Below are positions 58,605-64,000 of a stretch of DNA of 64,000 nucleotides, one piece after another; position 1 is the first letter of the stretch, and each line of letters opens with the position of its first letter. Both the position numbers and the translations under genes were made by a program. Under the pieces are notes generated by a model that searched no databases, was not told the origin of the DNA, and worked only from the letters and a program-made list of their open reading frames with translations. Source of the DNA: JAZNQN01 sp045656005 (GTDB lineage: Bacteria; Bacillota; Clostridia; UMGS1883; UMGS1540); the NCBI GenBank assembly GCA_045656005.1, contig JAZOQG010000032.1, positions 21,482-85,481 of the forward strand, given 5' to 3'.

Positions 58605-59153
58605 ATGAAAAAGAGAATAATATGTACAGTACTTGCTACAACGATGTTGCTATCACAAACGGCATCGGCAGCACCTTGGTGGCTCAGTAAATACCGAGTG
58701 ACCTTTGATAACGAACTTGGAATCTTAGGAAATGTAACCTTAACCTTCGCATCGGACGGCGGTAGCTTTATCAGACCAATAACCAAAAGATATGGCGAGA
58801 GCATAAGCCTTGGAAACTATGCCCCGACAAAATTCGGTTACACATTCAAAGGATGGTTTACTGATCCTCGAACAAAGCAGAATCAGGTGACAACATTCAA
58901 ATTCACAAAGCCTGATGTCCTATATGCGAAATGGGAAAAGAATCTGGAAGAACCCGTAAATCCGAATGACGAAATTATGAGCAAGGATACCTGCTACCTC
59001 ACAGACGAGGAAACAAAAATACGAAATGAAATCATAGAAGAAAAAAATAAGGCCTATGTAGAAGGCTTCGGCTATGTAGTACCAAGCAAAACAAAAACTA
59101 TAATAGTAGACTCGGATGGAGACATAAATAAAATAGTCGGAACGATGGAATAG
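58605..59153 (+). CDS. Secreted protein with one InlB B-repeat (Flg_new) domain
   Basis: The 182-residue protein has a signal peptide (MKKRIICTVLATTMLLSQTASA, cleavage after ASA). One Listeria-Bacteroides B-repeat follows (VTLTFASDGGSFIRPITKRYGESI... GYTFKGWFTD... DVLYAKWEKN), then a soluble tail. No LPxTG or other anchor is seen, so it should be released or held by partners. B-repeats act as spacers in surface proteins; a single repeat gives no specific role. A GGAGCG site precedes the ATG. It is followed by a hairpin at 59169-59201. Confidence 0.78.
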   Translation: MKKRIICTVLATTMLLSQTASAAPWWLSKYRVTFDNELGILGNVTLTFASDGGSFIRPITKRYGESISLGNYAPTKFGYTFKGWFTDPRTKQNQVTTFKFTKPDVLYAKWEKNLEEPVNPNDEIMSKDTCYLTDEETKIRNEIIEEKNKAYVEGFGYVVPSKTKTIIVDSDGDINKIVGTME

Positions 59154-59168
59154 GATATTGGAACAGAA

Positions 59169-59201
59169 AAATCCCAGCCAACATTAATTTGGCGGGGATT
59201 T
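59169..59201 (+). terminator. Terminator after the B-repeat protein gene
   Basis: AAATCCC-A-GCCAA (59169-59181) pairs with TTGGC-G-GGGATTT (59189-59201). The rest of the 258-base gap to the next gene shows nothing I recognise. Confidence 0.7.
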
Positions 59202-59411
59202 CGCTTTGTAGCCGTTTGTTTAGTTCCAATCGACCCGTACATCGTTTGTAAGATTTCTGTTAGATTGTACGGACTATGGGTGTAATATGCACAAATATCC
59301 TGGGGATTTTAAGAGTCTAAACCCACTTTTCGAGGTCTTTTTCTTCCAATAACCCATCTTTTTCTGTTGTTTTTGACGAAGATTTTTAGAGCATATTTTA
59401 TAGCAGAAAAT

Positions 59412-60635
59412 TTACTCCATAATAATGCCCTTGGATTTGCGTTTGCCCGGTTTATCGGGATACGGAATCGCCTTTATATCAGCTATGAATTTTTCGCCAA
59501 GCTTTTGCTTTCTGCTATATTTTTGCTTTGAGGTCAGATTGGGATTTTTACTGATAGTATCACGGGCATCAACATATTCTCTACGCAAATCCTGTGCTTC
59601 TTCACTCCACTCATCATATTGGCTAAATGTCATATCTTTTCCGCTTAGTTCTTTTTCATGCCAAGAATCTTTTACACGATAATATCGCTGATACATTTTC
59701 TCACTGATTTTATTATATTCCTTCAAAAATGGGTCATTAAGCGACTCCTTGTATTTTTCAATGGATGCAAGTTTTGCACAGGAATATCCGCTTTCATTTA
59801 TGTTTTTACAGTACTGGACATCACGAGCCGTGATTACAAGGAAATACTTATTACACATACCGCATTTTTTGATTCGGTACCCGTTTTTCACAAGTTCTGA
59901 AAATTCATAAAACAATGCTTCATTAAGAGAGTGAATTTGAATTGCATACACGGGCTTAAAATCCGCAGAATCCTCATAAACCACGTCAGATTTCTCCATA
60001 ACATCTATGTCTAAATCATTTATTCCCATTATATAATCCAAATCGAACTTGCCATCCGTGATGGGTGCCGATGTCAAAGTACGAGAAAGATTCGTTCTGC
60101 TTATGTCAGGAAACTCGTTATATGATTTCAAAATTGCTTTGTTTAAATCTTCAAAACGGTTTCGCTTTAAATTGAATATATAGTCAATGAATTTTCTGTA
60201 TCGCTTATAAAGCCTGAGATATTCTTTGAGCCAATTATACCACTCCCTATATACTGTCTTAGGAACATGTATATGGGGATTTATTTCATATTCATATCCT
60301 AGATTTTCAATGGATGTAAAAACGGGTCTAACAACATAATTCGTAAATATAAAACCAAGCTTTTTTTCATAAAACATCATAAATTCCATAAACGGAATTG
60401 CTGGATACATGGGGTCGGCTATTTCCGTTTCAAAAACCACATCATATAAACGTTTTAATAATTCATCGTAGCCTTCTAAATCTGCATTCAGAAACTCAAC
60501 AAGGAATTCTCCTATAGGTTTTATGTACTCATACTCATGAGAATCGGTTAAATTTGATACGAAATAATACTCTCTTTTCGGACATTCCATATAAATATAA
60601 TTTATTTTTACATTACTAAAATTTGAAACAGACAT
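59412..60635 (-). CDS. DUF6076 family zinc-finger protein
   Basis: The 407-residue protein has a long N-terminal helical region and a C-terminal Cys cluster (KKCGMCNKYFLVITARDVQYC, then YSCAKL) followed by a charged helical tail (KEYNKISEKMYQRYYRVKDSW). It is a longer relative of the protein at 31477-32226 in the inner element. The family is frequent on Clostridia integrative elements and of unknown function; DNA binding is a guess from the zinc finger. CAGGTGT precedes the ATG. It is divergent from the RepA-like gene with 201 bases between, in which only A/T-rich sequence is seen. Confidence 0.68.
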   Translation of the reverse strand: MSVSNFSNVKINYIYMECPKREYYFVSNLTDSHEYEYIKPIGEFLVEFLNADLEGYDELLKRLYDVVFETEIADPMYPAIPFMEFMMFYEKKLGFIFTNYVVRPVFTSIENLGYEYEINPHIHVPKTVYREWYNWLKEYLRLYKRYRKFIDYIFNLKRNRFEDLNKAILKSYNEFPDISRTNLSRTLTSAPITDGKFDLDYIMGINDLDIDVMEKSDVVYEDSADFKPVYAIQIHSLNEALFYEFSELVKNGYRIKKCGMCNKYFLVITARDVQYCKNINESGYSCAKLASIEKYKESLNDPFLKEYNKISEKMYQRYYRVKDSWHEKELSGKDMTFSQYDEWSEEAQDLRREYVDARDTISKNPNLTSKQKYSRKQKLGEKFIADIKAIPYPDKPGKRKSKGIIME

Positions 60636-60836
60636 TATAACACCTGACTTTCAAAGTAAATATAATAAATAAAACTTTTAATACTTTTATTTATTACAAT
60701 AATGATACCATACTTTTCGCAAAAAGTCTATAATGAATTTGCCGGCAATGAAAAAGCGAAAGGTGGTGGTTACAAAAAATCATACAAATTTCAAAAGCCG
60801 ATTTCTAAAAAATAATATATAGGAGGAATGAACTTT

Positions 60837-62006
60837 ATGAAGACCCTAAAAACAGTAAACGGCGAAACTTTAATGAACACATACATACCTCCGGTAGAAT
60901 TTGTGGTAGATGGGTTAATCTCACAAGGATTACATATTTTATCAGGAAAACCAAAGATAGGTAAATCTTGGTTGGCACTTCTGCTCTGCTTAAAGGTAGC
61001 AACAGGAGAAAAGTTTTGGGATTTTGAAACCAAACAAGGAACAACATTGTATCTCTGTTTGGAAGACAGTTTTGCAAGAATACAAAGCAGACTGTTTGTC
61101 CTTACAGATGATGCTCCGCCCGACATTCACTTCGCTACTATGGCAGAGAGTATTGGTTACGGAATTGAAGAACAGATTGAAAATTTCTGTAAAGAACATC
61201 CCAACACGAAATTAGTTGTCATAGATACCTTCCAGAAAATACGCACCATATCAAATGATAACGCATATGCAAGTGATTATCGTGACATAAGTTTTCTCAA
61301 AAGCATCGCTGACAAATTGAAAATTGCCATCGTGCTTATCCATCATTTAAGAAAACAAAAAGACGATGACCCGATGAATAGGGTGTCAGGAACTACAGGA
61401 ATTACAGGAGGTGCTGACTCAAACTTTGTTCTCGATAAGCCAAAAAGAGAAGGTACAAGAGCAAAGTTTTTCTGTACCGGAAGAGACATTGAGGACAGAA
61501 GCATGGAATTGAATTTCAATCGCACGAGTAAGATATGGGATGTGATTGCTGACAGCTATGAAACTCCTGAAATACTTCTCGAAGATATTACTGCAACAGT
61601 GGTTAAATTTATGAAGGATGAAAAATGTTTTTCAGGAACACCTGCGGAGCTTGCGGAGAGGTTATCTACATACACAACAGAGGAAATCTCACCCATAGTT
61701 CTATCAAAAAGACTCAATCAAAACATCCCGGAACTCGAAGAGTTCGGGATTAGATATAAGTCGAAGCGGAGCAATGGTAAGCGATTGATATTTCTATCAG
61801 GGTTCCCACAAAATCCAGATGATTTTGTGGGAGGAGGAGAACACGCAGAGCAAGAGAGTTTGGTTGCTTGCAACGAAACGATTAAGCGGTGTGATGTTCG
61901 ACGAAGTGCCGATAGTGACGGAAATCTTGGTATCCCAATAACCGACCCTACCGTCCCTGTAAGCGAAGGCTCTGACAAAGAAGTCGAGACTGAGCGAGGA
62001 TTTTAA
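60837..62006 (+). CDS. RepA-like AAA (RecA-fold) replicative helicase/ATPase
   Basis: The 389-residue protein has Walker A SGKPKIGKSWLALLL near residues 40-52, LYLCLEDSFARIQSRL, Walker B KLVVIDTFQKIR and IVLIHHLRKQK, the pattern of the AAA_25/RepA hexameric helicase family found on plasmids and integrative elements. The C-terminal part probably has a winged helix. It likely supports replication of the excised island. The ATG at 60837 is 10 bases from AGGAGG; the ATG at 60828 has only one base of spacing. The C-terminal ~40 residues are acidic and disordered. Confidence 0.85.
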   Translation: MKTLKTVNGETLMNTYIPPVEFVVDGLISQGLHILSGKPKIGKSWLALLLCLKVATGEKFWDFETKQGTTLYLCLEDSFARIQSRLFVLTDDAPPDIHFATMAESIGYGIEEQIENFCKEHPNTKLVVIDTFQKIRTISNDNAYASDYRDISFLKSIADKLKIAIVLIHHLRKQKDDDPMNRVSGTTGITGGADSNFVLDKPKREGTRAKFFCTGRDIEDRSMELNFNRTSKIWDVIADSYETPEILLEDITATVVKFMKDEKCFSGTPAELAERLSTYTTEEISPIVLSKRLNQNIPELEEFGIRYKSKRSNGKRLIFLSGFPQNPDDFVGGGEHAEQESLVACNETIKRCDVRRSADSDGNLGIPITDPTVPVSEGSDKEVETERGF

Positions 62007-62007
62007 T

Positions 62008-62105
62008 CCCCTCTTTTAAGAGGGGGCAAGCAGAGCGTCCGGCTATCCTGCCGCCCGTTTCGCCTCGCCGATGGCGTGCGAAAACTCGGGCGGTAGCCCG
62101 GACCC
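62008..62105. other. oriT candidate of the outer island (GC-rich nested hairpins)
   Basis: The 120-base gap between repA and mobC holds CCCCTCTT/AAGAGGGG (62009-62026) and then a large imperfect stem from GTCCGGCT through CCGCCCG to CGGGCGG and AGCCCGGAC (about 62037-62104). It is much richer in GC than flanking sequence. Placement just upstream of mobC and the relaxase gene supports oriT; a structured RNA is an alternative. Confidence 0.5.
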
Positions 62106-62136
62106 ACTTAAAAATTAATTAGGAAGGATGATATTT

Positions 62137-62454
62137 ATGAAAGTAAACAGAAGACGAAATGTAACTCTTACAATAAGACTTACTGAAGAAGAAAAAGCCC
62201 ATATAGTTAATATGGCAAAGAAAGCTAACTTAAGTTTAACCGACTACATAGTAGAGCTTTCTCACCTGATACCGATAGTTGTTCCCGAGAATGTTCAACC
62301 ACACCTTATAGAATTAAGAAGAATTGGTAACAACATAAATCAAATTGCAACAAGGGCAAATATGGACATCTATCAGCGAGAAAATTTCGAAGGTATCCGA
62401 AACGAACTCAAAATTATGAATGACAATTTATATGCGATTAGGAGGCGAAAGTAA
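62137..62454 (+). CDS. mobC: MobC family relaxosome accessory protein
   Basis: The 105-residue protein matches MobC. An N-terminal ribbon-helix-helix (NVTLTIRLTEEEKAHIVNMAKKANLSLTDYIVELSHL) is followed by LRRIGNNINQIATRAN, the family hallmark. It helps open oriT for the relaxase. The start at 62137 is favoured by AGGAAGG spacing; the ATG at 62128 touches the site. The stop overlaps the relaxase start by one base (TAATG). Confidence 0.9.
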   Translation: MKVNRRRNVTLTIRLTEEEKAHIVNMAKKANLSLTDYIVELSHLIPIVVPENVQPHLIELRRIGNNINQIATRANMDIYQRENFEGIRNELKIMNDNLYAIRRRK

Positions 62455-63992
62455 TGGCAACAGTAACTTATGTGAAAGTGAAAAAGCAGTCACCGGCTGC
62501 GATGTACGGAGTAATTAATTATTGCAAGAGAGAGGACAAGGTTCGGGATATACAATCTGGCAGAAGAATTGTTAGTGGAATCAACTGCAATGGTGAGAAT
62601 GCCTTCCGTGAGTTTATGACTACCAAAGCGGCTTACGACAAAATGGAAGGTACATATTATTACCACTACGTGCAATCGTTCTCTTACAAGGAAGGAATTA
62701 CACACGATAAGGCACATGAAATCGCAAGAGAATTTGCAGCAGAAGCTTGGCCCGGACATGAAATTTTAGTAGCAACACACCTTGATACAAAGAACCCTCA
62801 CTCACACTTCGTTATAAACTCTGTAAGCTTTGAGACCGGATATAAGCTGAGGCAAGACACTCATACACTGGAGCATCTCAGGGAGAAAAGTGACAGGATT
62901 TGTATGAGTCACGGATACTCGATTATAAAAAACCCTCAAAAGCGTACAAGCTATATCTCTCGGGGAGAGTACAGAGCAGCACAACGAGGTAACAGTTGGA
63001 AGTTCGCACTGATGTGGAATATCGATCAAGCCATGAAGAAAAGCGGAACCCGTAAAGATTTCTTACAGGAAATGAAACGGCGTGGATACGATATGATTTG
63101 GACAGATGCAAGAAAATCAATCACATTTATTTGTCCCAACGGAATGAAGTGCAGAGACTTCAAATTACACGAAGAAAAATACTTGAAAGGAATGATAGAG
63201 AATGAATTCAAACTACGAGAACAATTATCAAAACACATCACCAACGGAACAGTTGAAAAGGCTGAATGGTCAGGCAATGAAGAAATTAGAAGAGACACCA
63301 TATCAACCGATACTGTACGCTATACCCAAAGAGACGATGTTGGAGTTGAAGAAACTTTTGAAAGCGGCGGTAACATTTCAACCAACACTGTACGAGATGA
63401 TAGATGGACTCTCTACGAGCCAAGACCTGGAGAGATTCGTAAAGAATCAAACCTCGATAGTGAAGAAAGGAATGGCAGATATGCTAACTCGGGCATTGCA
63501 ACTGAATCAACAACAGATAGAGAATCTATCGGAGATAATGCAACAGGATGGGAAAAAGAGAGAGGAATTTATTTCGGAGATATCCCGGACGATGACTACG
63601 GAGATTCTGGACTACTCGAAAACGATGCACGAGAAGATATCGGATTTGGAGGATTTGAGAGACGAGCTGGAGAACCGCATGATGAAAATTATCATTACGG
63701 TGGGACTGACTTCGGTGGGATTGTCGACACTGCTCTTCATGGTGCTGCAGCGCTTGCTGACATGATAGACTCAGGCAGTGATGATGAGGAAGAACGAAAA
63801 AAGGAACAAGAAGCAAAAATGGCATTCGGAAATCTTGGCACAGCCATTGGAATAGCTGCCGGAATTGTATCTGCCCTCGTAAGTAAGGATGAGCCTGATG
63901 AAGAGCTGATCCGTGAGCAAGAAGAAATCGATGAAATGTTAGAAGACGAAATTGAAGATGAAGAATACATCGATTTCATGATGGGAATGTGA
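62454..63992 (+). CDS. MobA/VirD2-type relaxase
   Basis: The 512-residue protein has the relaxase triad in ATHLDTKNPHSHFVINSV (about residues 107-124) and the N-terminal PAAMYGVINYCKRE with the Tyr nucleophile candidate. The C-terminal half from about residue 270 is acidic, repetitive and apparently disordered. A second reading frame (63202-63765) is overprinted on it. The enzyme nicks oriT and leads DNA transfer. The gene is complete, ending eight bases before the window edge. Conjugation genes must be outside. Confidence 0.9.
   Translation: MATVTYVKVKKQSPAAMYGVINYCKREDKVRDIQSGRRIVSGINCNGENAFREFMTTKAAYDKMEGTYYYHYVQSFSYKEGITHDKAHEIAREFAAEAWPGHEILVATHLDTKNPHSHFVINSVSFETGYKLRQDTHTLEHLREKSDRICMSHGYSIIKNPQKRTSYISRGEYRAAQRGNSWKFALMWNIDQAMKKSGTRKDFLQEMKRRGYDMIWTDARKSITFICPNGMKCRDFKLHEEKYLKGMIENEFKLREQLSKHITNGTVEKAEWSGNEEIRRDTISTDTVRYTQRDDVGVEETFESGGNISTNTVRDDRWTLYEPRPGEIRKESNLDSEERNGRYANSGIATESTTDRESIGDNATGWEKERGIYFGDIPDDDYGDSGLLENDAREDIGFGGFERRAGEPHDENYHYGGTDFGGIVDTALHGAAALADMIDSGSDDEEERKKEQEAKMAFGNLGTAIGIAAGIVSALVSKDEPDEELIREQEEIDEMLEDEIEDEEYIDFMMGM
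63202..63765 (+). CDS. Overprinted coiled-coil/TM protein inside the relaxase gene (MobB-like analogue)
   Basis: In the +1 frame of the relaxase gene a 187-residue frame encodes a plausible protein. It has a helical N-terminus, long coiled coil (LQLNQQQIENLSEIMQQDGKKREEFISEISRT and MHEKISDLEDLRDELENRMM) and a C-terminal membrane helix (IIITVGLTSVGLSTLLFMVL). An AAAGGA site is 10 bases before the ATG. The overlapped relaxase part is low-complexity, as expected if this frame is the constrained one. In RSF1010 and ColE1 plasmids mobB-type membrane genes are likewise nested in mobA. Confidence 0.7.
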   Translation: MNSNYENNYQNTSPTEQLKRLNGQAMKKLEETPYQPILYAIPKETMLELKKLLKAAVTFQPTLYEMIDGLSTSQDLERFVKNQTSIVKKGMADMLTRALQLNQQQIENLSEIMQQDGKKREEFISEISRTMTTEILDYSKTMHEKISDLEDLRDELENRMMKIIITVGLTSVGLSTLLFMVLQRLLT

Positions 63993-64000
63993 GGTGTGAG

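Larger units (their letters stand above)
46418..64000. mobile_element. Outer integrative island (left end; continues beyond the window)
   Basis: The region begins at the tRNA-Leu anticodon-loop junction and carries regulator, repair/defence genes, RepA-like ATPase, oriT candidate, MobC and relaxase. No integrase or secretion genes are seen, so they should lie to the right. An intact tRNA-Leu(UAG) is predicted at the far right boundary. The inner serine element later split the left attachment site. Confidence 0.65.

Noticed and set aside
63026..63979. Several minus-strand frames opposite the relaxase gene
   Set aside because: Low-complexity Ser/Ile/Pro-rich text from antisense of acidic codons; no ribosome sites. 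Only the plus-strand 63202 frame has protein-like features.
1..64000. CRISPR array or cas genes
   Set aside because: No spaced direct-repeat series and no Cas-like proteins were seen anywhere in the window.

Overview
The window is AT-rich Bacillota DNA, most likely from an anaerobic member of class Clostridia. Supporting signs are strong GGAGG-type ribosome binding sites, frequent TTG starts, a Clostridia-style ftsE-ftsX-M23-S41 cluster, NrdR, YifB, RecD2, a FTR-like redox protein, and mobile elements typical of gut Clostridia. The species cannot be named from the sequence alone.

Positions 1-26.7 kb are chromosomal backbone. On the plus strand they carry the end of tex, yifB/comM, tsaE, tsaB, rpiB, nrdR, a PLP decarboxylase, an mgl-type sugar ABC operon and a D,D-carboxypeptidase. 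In the mgl operon the permease mglC is broken by one in-frame TAA. A minus-strand ABC-F ATPase follows, then a FTR-like gene and uraA-upp on the plus strand. Next comes a minus-strand block: comF, recD2, a small membrane protein, metK, a small export protein, the S41 and M23 peptidases, ftsX, ftsE and a CdaR/PucR-type regulator. Ppa is divergent and closes the backbone.

From about 26.7 kb onward the DNA is a nested mobile region. Downstream of ppa lies a decayed serine-recombinase tail, then the 3' end of a tRNA-Leu(UAG) gene. That tRNA fragment is cut in two (27221-27239 and 46381-46417) by a ~19.1 kb serine-recombinase element. The element is bounded by a GGACT core repeat and by a 14-bp inverted repeat, and it is mobilisable (MobP-type relaxase with accessory proteins). 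Its cargo is mainly defence-like: a Hachiman system (hamAB) behind a DUF6076 gene, a membrane/SPFH operon, a tyrosine recombinase, and a TIR module (TIR-like protein, membrane protein, TIR protein, DUF2971 protein). It also carries a complete tRNA-Leu(CAG). Between the SPFH operon and the tyrosine recombinase is a 206-bp segment flanked by exact 24-bp inverted repeats. It holds a consensus promoter pointing away from the operon, which looks like a phase-variation switch in the OFF position.

The restored tRNA-Leu(UAG) fragment runs only from the anticodon loop to the 3' end, as expected for the left attachment site of a second, larger island that begins at about 46418 and runs off the right edge. 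This outer island opens with a WYL regulator and a tight operon: an RCC1-like repeat protein, a small protein, a protein with a ribosomal-L12-CTD-like domain, a Ycf46-like AAA ATPase, and a protein with nuclease-like and Gly-rich hydrophobic regions. RtcB RNA ligase and the release-factor-like PrfH follow. I infer an RNA/ribosome damage-and-repair or defence system. After that come hypothetical genes, a PD-ExK-like nuclease, a DUF6809 paralogue of one in the inner element, a secreted B-repeat protein, a DUF6076 paralogue, a RepA-like ATPase, a GC-rich oriT candidate, MobC, and a relaxase gene that contains a second, overprinted coiled-coil/TM gene.
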